Assembly (NCBI GenBank): GCA_035551355.1
Contig: DASZNF010000055.1
Location: 1 to 64,000, forward strand
DNA from: DATATV01 sp035551355
GTDB taxonomy: Bacteria > Actinomycetota > Actinomycetes > Mycobacteriales > Pseudonocardiaceae
Direction: 5' to 3'
DNA: 64,000 nt
Below, one piece after another: positions 24,897-32,084 of the stretch; the first letter of the stretch is position 1, and each line of letters begins with the position of its first letter. Below the pieces are notes generated by a model. The model did no database searches, was not told the DNA's origin, and saw nothing but the letters and a program-made list of their open reading frames with translations. Both the position numbers and the translations under genes were made by a program.

Positions 24897-26101
24897 GACG
24901 AGACCCTCCTCGGCTCGGTGATGGTGGCGATCGGGGCCAGCAGTTCGATCAGCTCCGCGGTCGCACCGTTGATCTTCTCCCGGTCGGCGGTGCTGAGCTG
25001 CTGCACCGGAGTCCAGCTGCCGTCCGGGCGCTTTTCCTTGTCCAGCAATGCTTGCAGTCGATCTGACCAGGTGTCCACATCGGACAGCTGGGGATAGCGC
25101 GGAGTCAGCAGCGGGCGCAGCACGGTGATCACCTCGCGGTCGCCGGCCAGGTTCGACTCGATGGTGGCCAGGTTGGTGCCGCTGCCGTAGTCGGTCTGCC
25201 CGGTCAACTCGAACTGCTCGGCGTTCTCCATGATCTCGTGCGCGCGCAGGCCCAGGTCCAGCGCTTCGGTCTCCGAGTCCGGCACCGCGGCCTGCAGCCC
25301 GTGCACGTCGGAGTCCAGTTCGTCGGCGATCCCGCCCAGCGAGGCGGCCGATTCGCCGTGCCACAGGCCGTATTCCAGCCGGTGGAAGCCGGTGAAGTCC
25401 GGATCGGTCACCCCGCCGGGCAGTCCGGCCGTGGTGCCGTTGATCTTGCCGTCGAAGTCGCCGAACGCCCCGTAGGCCGCGCCCAGCCGCTCGTAGGTCA
25501 GGTGCGCGGGCAGCCAGGCCGCGCGGGCCGCGTCCAGGTTTCCGGCGCGCACCACGGCGGCCAGCGCGTCGGTCTGGCCCACCAGTGTCGCCACTCCGGC
25601 GCTCACGTAGGCCTGGTACTGCTTGAGCGGGTCCAGCAGATCGCCGGTGGTCACCGGGACCGCGGCCGGGTTCCCGGCCGCCGCCGCACCGGCCGGGCCG
25701 GTGATCCGCACCGCCGGGCCGAGCAGCGGGTCGACGTCGTCGATCAGGCAGCGCAGCGCGTAGCGGCCCGGTCCGAGGGTGACCCGCATGGTCTCGCTGG
25801 TGTCCGAGCCCATCCCGTCCACCTCGCCGTAGACCTTTCCGGTGCTCACCTCGACCAGGTCGGCCTCGGCGCTGCTCTGGTCGAGGTTGCGCAGTTCGAT
25901 GGTCTGCGGGCCTGCGGTGTGCGTTCCGGTCCAGCCCAGGCCGCAGGCGTTGCGCGAGATGGTGACGACCGGGGGGCCCGCGGCCGCTGCGGTGTCGCCG
26001 GTGGACCCGGACGGCCAGATGACGGCCGCGACGGCGGCCACCACGATCACCCCCACCAACGTCAGCAACGCTGGGCGGGGCACGGCGGGATGTTCTGACA
26101 C
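24893..26101 (-). CDS. efeO: EfeO: extracytoplasmic iron-binding protein (cupredoxin + M75)
   Basis: The 402-residue protein starts with a signal anchor (ALLTLVGVIVVAAVAAVIW). A cupredoxin-like domain follows (~40-130, NACGLGW and YALRCLIDD) and then the M75 imelysin-type domain (~150-400). The M75 metal motif HxxE is visible as GFHRLEYGLW (~238). EfeO is thought to bind iron at the cell surface and pass it to the EfeU permease together with EfeB. The GTG start at 26101 has an imperfect GGAAGGACAGG upstream. It heads a two-gene unit with efeB. No EfeU is found on either side, so this is an incomplete locus or the permease is elsewhere. Confidence 0.94.
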   Translation of the reverse strand: MSEHPAVPRPALLTLVGVIVVAAVAAVIWPSGSTGDTAAAAGPPVVTISRNACGLGWTGTHTAGPQTIELRNLDQSSAEADLVEVSTGKVYGEVDGMGSDTSETMRVTLGPGRYALRCLIDDVDPLLGPAVRITGPAGAAAAGNPAAVPVTTGDLLDPLKQYQAYVSAGVATLVGQTDALAAVVRAGNLDAARAAWLPAHLTYERLGAAYGAFGDFDGKINGTTAGLPGGVTDPDFTGFHRLEYGLWHGESAASLGGIADELDSDVHGLQAAVPDSETEALDLGLRAHEIMENAEQFELTGQTDYGSGTNLATIESNLAGDREVITVLRPLLTPRYPQLSDVDTWSDRLQALLDKEKRPDGSWTPVQQLSTADREKINGATAELIELLAPIATITEPRRVSS

Positions 26102-26242
26102 GCCTGTCCTTCCGGGGAATGTGGCCGTGCGGATGGTATGGACTTCCCGGCGTCCCGCGGAGCCCCATGTGTCCTGTTCGAGGGGAGATTAACGGGGACT
26201 TCACCCGGGATTCTTCAGCCGTTCGACCGAATTCGAACCGCG

Positions 26243-26755
26243 TCAATCGGCGAGTGCGCTGGAGATCCATTCGGGTACGGTCAGTGACCGCTCGGTGCAC
26301 GCGGTGGCCAGCCGGATGGTCCAGCGCAGCGCCTGGATCAGCACGGTGGCCATCTCGGCGGGCACCGCGTTGGTCATGGCGATCTCGATCTGCGCCTCGG
26401 CCGCCTCGGAGTCGCCGTGCACCTCGGCCAGCAGGGTCCGCACTGCGGTGCGCACCGGCGGGTCGGCCTCGTCGATCGGCACTTCCTGGCCGTCGGAGTC
26501 GAACACCTGCATGCGCACCGGAGTGGCGCCGCCCGCGGACAGTTCGGTGACCATCCCGCTGCACTCGGAGAACAGCAGCAGGACCAGTTCCCGGACGTCG
26601 GCCTGCTCGTCCGGGGAATCGCGGACGAAGCCGATCAGATGGCTGACCGCCTCGCTGTCGTCACCGGCTTGAGCTGCGGCCAGAGCCAGGGCCGCGGTGC
26701 GCAGAATGCGCTCGCGCCGCTCCCGTTCCTCGGGGGTCTCCTGGTCGTGGGCCAC
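26243..26755 (-). CDS. Conserved helical protein, unknown function
   Basis: The 170-residue cytosolic protein is nearly all helix by composition. It starts with charged DQETPEERERRERILRTAALALAAAQ, then has RELVLLLFSECSGMVTELSAGG, GSDSEAAEAQIEIAMTNAVPAEM-like segments and ends ERSLTVPEWISSALAD. No family is recognised. GTG 26755 is preferred because an upstream in-frame extension to 26989 is Pro/Arg-rich and overlaps the divergent transporter's promoter. A G-rich GGGGGAAGA lies about 10 nt upstream. It could share a transcript with efeO, 141 bp downstream, but a function in metal uptake is not shown. Confidence 0.65.
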   Translation of the reverse strand: MAHDQETPEERERRERILRTAALALAAAQAGDDSEAVSHLIGFVRDSPDEQADVRELVLLLFSECSGMVTELSAGGATPVRMQVFDSDGQEVPIDEADPPVRTAVRTLLAEVHGDSEAAEAQIEIAMTNAVPAEMATVLIQALRWTIRLATACTERSLTVPEWISSALAD

Positions 26756-26849
26756 CGACCCATCTTCCCCCACGGGTCGGCCCGCGCAGGGTGAACAAGC
26801 CGGGGTGAGATCGGTGAGCGGGTGGGTTCCGTCACGCGTCCGGCACTTG

Positions 26850-26866
26850 TTGCAAGTCGTTGGCAA
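26850..26866 (+). promoter_or_regulatory. Candidate nickel-responsive Nur box before the NiCoT gene
   Basis: TTGCAA-GTCGT-TGGCAA matches the Nur box described in Streptomyces (tTGCaa-N5-ttGCAA) at all but one base of the right arm. It ends 16 bp before the ATG, the usual place for a repressor of a nickel importer. A separate palindrome, TGGCA-AA-TGCCA (26861-26872), overlaps its right half. Confidence 0.55.
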
Positions 26867-26882
26867 ATGCCAGGATCTGGTT

Positions 26883-27992
26883 ATGGCACGAACCGGAGCT
26901 GGGCGCTGGGCGATCACCCGGGGCGAGTGGGCGAGCATCGGCGGCATGGGCCTGGCCGTGGTCGTCCTGCACGTGGCCGGCTGGGGCACGCTGGCCCTGC
27001 TGGTCGCGCCGCAGCACTATCACCTGCTCGATCAGCAGGGAAAACCCATGGTGTTCGGGCTGGGCCTCGGCCTGCTGGCCTACTCGCTGGGCCTGCGGCA
27101 CGCGTTCGACGCCGACCACATCGCGGCCATCGACAACACCACCCGCAAACTGATGACCGGCGGCGGCAAACGCCCGGTGTCCGTCGGGTTCTGGTTCTCG
27201 CTCGGCCATTCCAGCATCGTGTTCGGGCTGTGCTTCCTGCTCGGCGTCGGCGTGCGGGCGCTGGCCGGGCAGGTCACCGACGACGGCTCCACGCTGCACG
27301 ACGTCACCGGCCTGATCGGCACCCTGGTGTCGGGAGCGTTCCTGCTGCTCATCGGTGTGCTCAACCTGGTGGTGCTGCGGCACATCATGCGGGTGTTCCG
27401 GCGGATGCGCAGCGGCGAGTTCGACGAGGCCGAACTGGAGAAGCGGCTGGCCGAGCGGGGCGCGATGAACCGGCTGCTGTCCGGGCTGACCAAGGCGGTG
27501 CGGCGGCCCTGGCAGATGTACCCGGTGGGGCTGCTGTTCGGGCTGGGCTTCGACACCGCGACCGAGGTGTCCCTGCTGGTGCTGGCCGGCGGCGCGGCCG
27601 TGTTCAGCCTGCCCTGGTACGCGGTGCTGACCCTGCCGGTGCTGTTCGCGGCCGGGATGAGCCTGCTGGACTCCATCGACGGCTGCTTCATGAACTTCGC
27701 CTACGGCTGGGCGTTCGCCAACCCGGTGCGCAAGGTGTTCTACAACATCACGGTGACCGCGCTGTCGGTGGTGGTGGCGCTGGTCATCGGCCTGATCGAG
27801 CTGATCGGCCTGCTGGCCGACAAGCTGGACATCTCCTCGGGCCCGCTGGCCTGGCTGGCCGGGCTGGACCTCAACTACGTGGGCTACGCGATCGTCGGGC
27901 TGTTCGTGCTGACGTGGGTGATCTCGCTGGCGGTCTGGCGGTTCGGCCGGATCGAGCAGCGCTGGTCGGGCCCGGCCCCGTCCGTGGACTGA
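26883..27992 (+). CDS. HoxN/HupN/NixA family nickel/cobalt transporter (NiCoT)
   Basis: The 369-residue membrane permease has eight predicted helices. The NiCoT signature RHAFDADHIAAIDNTTRKL, with its HX4DH metal motif, lies in helix II. The other family signatures follow: GFWFSLGHSSIVF, LLFGLGFDTATEVSLL and GMSLLDSIDGCFMNFAYGWAF. It imports Ni(II) and/or Co(II) across the cytoplasmic membrane for hydrogenase, urease or B12 enzymes. The ATG at 26883 is chosen because the helix-rich family region begins soon after it and a candidate Nur box lies just upstream. It runs toward the TetR gene, with one base between the two stops and no terminator seen there. Confidence 0.94.
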   Translation: MARTGAGRWAITRGEWASIGGMGLAVVVLHVAGWGTLALLVAPQHYHLLDQQGKPMVFGLGLGLLAYSLGLRHAFDADHIAAIDNTTRKLMTGGGKRPVSVGFWFSLGHSSIVFGLCFLLGVGVRALAGQVTDDGSTLHDVTGLIGTLVSGAFLLLIGVLNLVVLRHIMRVFRRMRSGEFDEAELEKRLAERGAMNRLLSGLTKAVRRPWQMYPVGLLFGLGFDTATEVSLLVLAGGAAVFSLPWYAVLTLPVLFAAGMSLLDSIDGCFMNFAYGWAFANPVRKVFYNITVTALSVVVALVIGLIELIGLLADKLDISSGPLAWLAGLDLNYVGYAIVGLFVLTWVISLAVWRFGRIEQRWSGPAPSVD

Positions 27993-27993
27993 C

Positions 27994-28641
27994 CTACTTC
28001 TCCTCGCCGACGGTGAACGGCAGGCCGTGTTCCAGCGCGGCCAGGGTGCGGTCGGCCATCCCGAAGAAGTCCGCGCCCAGGTTCAGGCTGAGATCCCAGG
28101 TGGTCGCGGTGATCGCGCCGATGATCGCCCCGGCCAGCACCCGCACGCCGAAGCCGTCCGCGGCCACGCCCTCCCGTTCGGCGATGATCCCGGCCAGCAT
28201 GGTGATGGTCCGGGCCAGCTCGTCCAGCATGCTCGCGCGCAGTTCCGGCACGGAGAAGATCAGCCGGTGCCGCTCCCGTTCGGCCGCCCATTCCTCGGCC
28301 GGTATCCGCGAGTACACGTCGCGGATGGCCGAGCGCATGGCCGCGACCGGCGGACGATCCGCCGGCTGTTCACGCATCGCGGACAGCAACATCGGGTCGT
28401 ACTCGTCGATCAGCACGACCGCTTCCTTGGTGGGGAAGTAACGGAAGAAGGTGCTCGGCGAGATCTCCGCGGCCTCGGCGATCTGGTCCACCGTGGTCTC
28501 CGCGTAGCCCTGCTCCTCGAACAGCCGCATCGCGTGCTGCTTGATCGCGGCGCGCGTCTTGGCCTTCTTGCGTTCCCGCAACCCGACACCGGGGTGTGCG
28601 CGGCGGGACGAGGACGGGGCTGGATCAGCGGGGGACACCAC
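27994..28641 (-). CDS. TetR family regulator co-transcribed with the MFS pump
   Basis: The 215-residue TetR/AcrR protein has its helix-turn-helix in residues ~22-70: LRERKKAKTRAAIKQHAMRL, EEQGYAETTVDQIAEAAEIS, PSTFFRYFPTKEAVVL. The C-terminal ligand domain is helical and ends GLPFTVGEEK. The start is GTG 28641 or the following GTG 28638. It lies 16 bp inside the end of the MFS gene, so its translation is coupled to the pump. It is therefore expected to repress the pump operon by binding the palindrome at 30213-30250, with release when the pump substrate binds. Confidence 0.9.
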   Translation of the reverse strand: MVSPADPAPSSSRRAHPGVGLRERKKAKTRAAIKQHAMRLFEEQGYAETTVDQIAEAAEISPSTFFRYFPTKEAVVLIDEYDPMLLSAMREQPADRPPVAAMRSAIRDVYSRIPAEEWAAERERHRLIFSVPELRASMLDELARTITMLAGIIAEREGVAADGFGVRVLAGAIIGAITATTWDLSLNLGADFFGMADRTLAALEHGLPFTVGEEK

Positions 28642-30199
28642 GGGGTTCGTGCTCCGGTTCGGTCGGTCGGGCGGTGCTCTCGGGTTGGGCGGCCGGTGGG
28701 CCGTCGAGGGCCTTCATAGTCGCAGAACTGGCGGGCAGGAACAGCACGGCGATCAGCACGCCCAGCGCGGCCAGCCCGGCCGACACCCACAACATGGCGT
28801 CCATGCCGTGGGTGAACGCGACCCGCACGGTGTCCAGCAGTCGCGCGGAGCCGAGTTTCTCGGCGCTGGCCACGCCCGTGTTCACGCTGTCCCGCACCGG
28901 TGCGGCGATCGCGGTCGACAGCCCGGTCAGCTCGAGTCCGCCCCGGTAGACCGCGCCGAGCACCGCACCCAGCACGGCCACCCCGATGGCCCCGCCGACC
29001 TGCCGCAACGCCATGAGCAGGGCGGAGCCGACGCCACCGCGCTCGGCCGACAGCGGGCTCATCGCCGCGTTCATCGCGGTGGGCATGGCGAAGCCGAGAC
29101 CCGCGCCCATGAGAGCCAGCCAGGTCGCGGTGAGGCCGTAGCCGGTGGCGGTGGTGGTGGCGGTGCCCAACGCGAGCCCGGCCGCCATCAGTCCGAACCC
29201 GATCGCGACCACGACCTTGTCCCCGGCCCGGCGCACCACGCGGTCGGCGATGCGCACCCCGATCAGCATGCCGCCGATCATGGGCAGCAGGCGCAGACCG
29301 GTGATCAGCGTGCTGGCGCCGTTGACCGACTGGAAGTACTGCGGAAGCGCGAACAGCATGCCGAACATGGCGAAGCTGACCACCGTCGCGAGCACCGTGC
29401 CCCAGGTGAACCCCTTCGACCGGAACAGGGCCAGATCCACCAGTGGGTGAGCGCTGCGCCGTTGGGTGACCACGAAGATCGCCGCGAACACCACCCCGAT
29501 CAGCAGGGAGATGAGGGTGCCGGCCTCGCCCCAGCCGTGCTCGCCGGCGCGGATCACCCCGTAGGTGACGCCGAGCAGGGCGATGCCGGAGGTGAGCGTG
29601 CCGGGCAGATCGAGTGGTTGGCGGGTGCTGCTGCGCGATTCCGGGACGAGGGTGGCGACCGCGAGGATGCCGATCGCGGCCATCGGGATGTTGATCAGGA
29701 AGACCGAGCCCCACCAGTAGTGCTCAAGGAGCAGTCCGCCGACGATGGGCCCGATCGGGATGCCGATCATGTTGGCGGTGGCCCAGATGCCGATGGCGCG
29801 GGGGCGTTCGGCTTCGGTGAACATGACCGGCAGCACGGACATGGACAGCGGCAGCAGGAAGGCCGCCGCCAACCCCAGCACGGCCCGCGCCGCGATCAGC
29901 GCCCCGGCCGAGGGCGCCCACGCGCACACCGCCGAGGCCGCGCCGAAGAGCGCGAGCGCGAACAACAGCATTCTGCGGCGGCCGTAGCGATCGCCGAGCA
30001 CGCCGGCGGGCAGCAGGGTGGCGGCCAGGACCAGCGTGTAGGCGTCGGCGAACCACTGCAGCGTGCCGGTGGAGGCGTGCAGGTCGACCGCGAGGGTCGG
30101 CAGCGCGATGTTCAGCACGGTCAGGTCGAGCCCGACCGCGAGCAGCGCGACGGACAGGGCACCCAACGCCCACCACCGCCGCGCACCCGTCTTCTCCAT
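28625..30199 (-). CDS. MFS efflux pump, DHA2 (14-TM) family
   Basis: The 524-residue transporter has 14 predicted helices. It shows the DHA2 motifs: LDLTVLNIALPTLAVDL in helix 1, GDRYGRRRMLLFALALFG between helices 2 and 3, and RAVLGLAAAFLLPLSMSVL in helix 4. LGFAMPTAMNAAMSPLSAERGG, in the later half, is typical of EmrB/QacA-like drug pumps. It would export lipophilic drugs or a metabolite by proton antiport. ATG 30199 has GGGGA 5 nt upstream; a start at 30265 would lie within the promoter. The TetR gene overlaps its last 17 bases, and a promoter with a large palindrome lies upstream. Confidence 0.93.
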   Translation of the reverse strand: MEKTGARRWWALGALSVALLAVGLDLTVLNIALPTLAVDLHASTGTLQWFADAYTLVLAATLLPAGVLGDRYGRRRMLLFALALFGAASAVCAWAPSAGALIAARAVLGLAAAFLLPLSMSVLPVMFTEAERPRAIGIWATANMIGIPIGPIVGGLLLEHYWWGSVFLINIPMAAIGILAVATLVPESRSSTRQPLDLPGTLTSGIALLGVTYGVIRAGEHGWGEAGTLISLLIGVVFAAIFVVTQRRSAHPLVDLALFRSKGFTWGTVLATVVSFAMFGMLFALPQYFQSVNGASTLITGLRLLPMIGGMLIGVRIADRVVRRAGDKVVVAIGFGLMAAGLALGTATTTATGYGLTATWLALMGAGLGFAMPTAMNAAMSPLSAERGGVGSALLMALRQVGGAIGVAVLGAVLGAVYRGGLELTGLSTAIAAPVRDSVNTGVASAEKLGSARLLDTVRVAFTHGMDAMLWVSAGLAALGVLIAVLFLPASSATMKALDGPPAAQPESTARPTEPEHEPRGVPR

Positions 30200-30212
30200 G
30201 ACATCCCCAACC

Positions 30213-30250
30213 TTTCGAGAGCTTCTATAAAGTGATAGTAGCTCTCGAAA
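30213..30250 (-). promoter_or_regulatory. TetR-type operator: 11-bp inverted repeat over the MFS promoter
   Basis: TTTCGAGAGCT (30213-30223) and AGCTCTCGAAA (30240-30250) are perfect inverted repeats around a 16-nt AT-rich centre. On the minus strand the -10 TACTAT (30240-30235) falls at the edge of the centre and the transcription start should fall in the centre. A bound repressor would block RNA polymerase. Confidence 0.75.
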
Positions 30251-30265
30251 ACAAGTTGATGTCAA
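30235..30265 (-). promoter_or_regulatory. Promoter of the MFS-TetR operon
   Basis: A perfect -35 TTGACA (minus strand, 30265-30260) and -10 TACTAT (30240-30235) are separated by 19 nt, slightly long. The -35 lies in a second palindrome, AAGTTGA-TG-TCAACTT (30253-30268). Confidence 0.65.
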
Positions 30266-30349
30266 CTTTATTGGCGTGTGGGGCAGTGGGACCGGGCGAC
30301 CGGGTGGATTCGAGGTGAGCCGGGCCGGCGGACCGAGCTGGCGACCGGC

Positions 30350-30943
30350 TCAGGCGGTCAGGCTGCCCGGGCTGGTCAGCGCCGCCAATGCCATGCGGTA
30401 CAACAGATCCGCCATCGCGGTCCGGTCCAGGTACGCCGAGTGCGGCGTCGAGTTGATCAAGCCGAACACCGCGTGCGCGGCCGCTCGTGCCGCCGGTTCG
30501 GTGGTGCCGGGCACGGTGGCGCGGATGGTGCTCACCCACAGTTCCACGTACCGCCGCTGCAACGCCCGCACCCGCCGCCGGTCCGGCTCGGCCAGGTTGC
30601 CAAGGCTCGTTTCGTGCACGGTGATCAGCGACGGGTTGTCCAGCGCGAAGGCCACCTGGAAGCGCACCAGTTCGGGCAGCGCGCGTTCGGGTTGCTCGTG
30701 CGCCGCCAACGTCCGCTGCCCGCCGTCGAGCAGGATCTCGCTGATCGAGGTGAGCATCTCCCCGAGCATCGCGTCCTTGCTCCGGAAGTGCCGGTACAGC
30801 GCGGGCCCGGAGATGCCCACCGCGGCCCCGATGTCGTCGATGCCGACCCCGTGAAAACCGTGCCGCGCGAACAATTCCGCCGCCGCGGCGAGGATCTGCT
30901 CGCGGCGCGTCGTCTTCCCGTCGGGGGCTGCGGTGAACGGCAC
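30350..30943 (-). CDS. TetR family regulator of the acyl-CoA carboxylase/dehydrogenase genes
   Basis: The 197-residue protein has a TetR helix-turn-helix at ~14-60 (RREQILAAAAELFARHGFHG, VGIDDIGAAVGISGPALYRH, FRSKDAMLGEMLTSISEILL). A ligand domain ending ALAALTSPGSLTA follows. Mycobacteria carry a similarly placed TetR (Rv2506, BkaR) beside accA1, accD1 and fadE19 of leucine breakdown. Its own upstream site and the site before the carboxylase operon share GCGCTAACAT and an outer GTTA, so it probably controls both. The start is GTG 30943. No Shine-Dalgarno has room; TAACAT ends 6 nt upstream, fitting a leaderless message overlapped by the operator. Confidence 0.9.
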   Translation of the reverse strand: MPFTAAPDGKTTRREQILAAAAELFARHGFHGVGIDDIGAAVGISGPALYRHFRSKDAMLGEMLTSISEILLDGGQRTLAAHEQPERALPELVRFQVAFALDNPSLITVHETSLGNLAEPDRRRVRALQRRYVELWVSTIRATVPGTTEPAARAAAHAVFGLINSTPHSAYLDRTAMADLLYRMALAALTSPGSLTA

Positions 30944-30951
30944 TCCGCGAT

Positions 30952-30967
30952 GTTAGCGCCAGTTAAC
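30952..30967 (-). promoter_or_regulatory. TetR operator at the regulator's own promoter
   Basis: On the minus strand the site reads GTTAACTGGCGCTAAC, directly continuing into the -10 TAACAT (the arm and the box share bases). It starts 9 bp upstream of the regulator's GTG. It matches the site at 32023-32038 in outer GTTA and in GCGCTAACAT. Confidence 0.65.
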
Positions 30968-31089
30968 CGGTCCCTCGATCAGGTCTGCGCAGTTCAGCCA
31001 TTTGGTTAACTCTTGACTTACCGCTTCTGCATCGGGTCAGAAGTTGGTATCCATGACTTACCCGCAGCGTTGCGACCCCAGGAGGTCCG

Positions 31090-31902
31090 ATGCGTCTGTC
31101 ATCCCGCACCCGAATCCCACTCCTCGCCGCCGCCACCGCACTGGCCGCCACCGCGGCCATGGTGGTCCCGGCCTCCGCGGCCACCGCCGTCGAATACGCC
31201 GCCCTCGGCGACTCCTACACCTCCGGCGTGGGCACCGGCGACTACGAATCCTCCAGTGGCAGCTGCGATCGCAGCGTCGAGTCCTACGCCGCCCTCTGGG
31301 AAGCCGCGCACACCGTGTCGGCCTTCGACTTCGCGGCCTGCTCCGGCGCCAAGACCACGGACGTCATCTCCGGTCAGCTCTCCGGGCTCTCGGCCGCCAC
31401 CAACGTCGTCACCATCACCGTCGGCGGCAACGACGCCGGGTTCTCCTCGGTCATGACCACCTGCATCGAGAGCAGCGACTCCGGCTGCCAGACCGCGGTG
31501 GACAACGCCGAGACCTACGTGCAGAGCACCCTGCCCGGCCTGCTGGACAACACCTACGGCGACATTCGCAGCCACGCCCCGAACGCGGTCGTCTACGTGC
31601 TGGGCTACCCGCGCTTCTACCAGCTCGACGGCAGCTGCATCGTCGGCATGTCCGACGCCAAGCGCGGCTACATCAACGGCGGCGCCGACGTGCTGGACTC
31701 GCAGATCGCCACCGAGGTGGGCAAGTACAGCGGATTCCAGTTCGTCGACGTGCGCAGCGCCTTCGCCGCGCACGAGATCTGCTCGTCGAGCACGGCCTGG
31801 CTGCACAGCGTCGACTGGACCGCCATCGGCGAGTCCTATCACCCCACCGCGAACGGCTACCAGCTCGGCGACCTGCCCACGCTGACCGCCGTGACCGGCT
31901 GA
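31090..31902 (+). CDS. Secreted SGNH/GDSL lipase/esterase
   Basis: The 270-residue secreted protein has a Sec signal peptide (1-30, cleaved after ASA) and the SGNH blocks in order: GDSYTSG with nucleophile Ser42, ACSGAKTTDV, ITVGGNDAGFSS and YHPTANGYQLG near the C-terminus with the catalytic His. Six Cys suggest three disulfides as in Streptomyces GDSL lipases. It hydrolyses fatty acyl esters outside the cell. ATG 31090 follows AGGAGG. It lies between the TetR gene and the carboxylase operon on the same strand as the latter, but a strong terminator (31961-31998) isolates it. Release of fatty acids would suit the catabolic operon, but that link is only positional. Confidence 0.92.
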   Translation: MRLSSRTRIPLLAAATALAATAAMVVPASAATAVEYAALGDSYTSGVGTGDYESSSGSCDRSVESYAALWEAAHTVSAFDFAACSGAKTTDVISGQLSGLSAATNVVTITVGGNDAGFSSVMTTCIESSDSGCQTAVDNAETYVQSTLPGLLDNTYGDIRSHAPNAVVYVLGYPRFYQLDGSCIVGMSDAKRGYINGGADVLDSQIATEVGKYSGFQFVDVRSAFAAHEICSSSTAWLHSVDWTAIGESYHPTANGYQLGDLPTLTAVTG

Positions 31903-31960
31903 TCCACGCGTTCTCCCCGGGTTCAACGTCGCACCCGGCCCGCACCGGCCGCGCGCCGGC

Positions 31961-31998
31961 CCGATGCCCCGGCAACCCTTGTGCTGCCGGGGCATCGG
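31961..31998 (+). terminator. Terminator after the SGNH lipase gene
   Basis: Arms CCGATGCCCCGGCA (31961-31974) and TGCCGGGGCATCGG (31985-31998) form a perfect 14-bp stem with a 10-nt loop, 59 nt past the stop. It separates the lipase transcript from the carboxylase promoter just downstream. Confidence 0.8.
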
Positions 31999-32022
31999 CG
32001 TCCCCGTCCACTGGCGATCTTG

Positions 32023-32038
32023 GTTAGTGAGCGCTAAC
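32023..32038 (+). promoter_or_regulatory. TetR operator and -10 box of the carboxylase operon
   Basis: GTTAGTGAGCGCTAAC has 5-bp arms and runs into TAACAT (32035-32040), a -10 match. A second looser dyad, AGTTA-N8-TAACT (32051-32068), follows. The first site matches the regulator's own site at 30952-30967. Confidence 0.65.
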
Positions 32039-32084
32039 ATGGCGCCGTCAAGTTAACGATGACTAACTAGCCGAGGTGGTCGGA

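Noticed and set aside
30253..30268. AAGTTGA-TG-TCAACTT as a second independent operator
   Set aside because: It contains the -35 TTGACA of the MFS promoter, so part of the symmetry may be due to the promoter box; it is mentioned with the promoter, not as a proven site.
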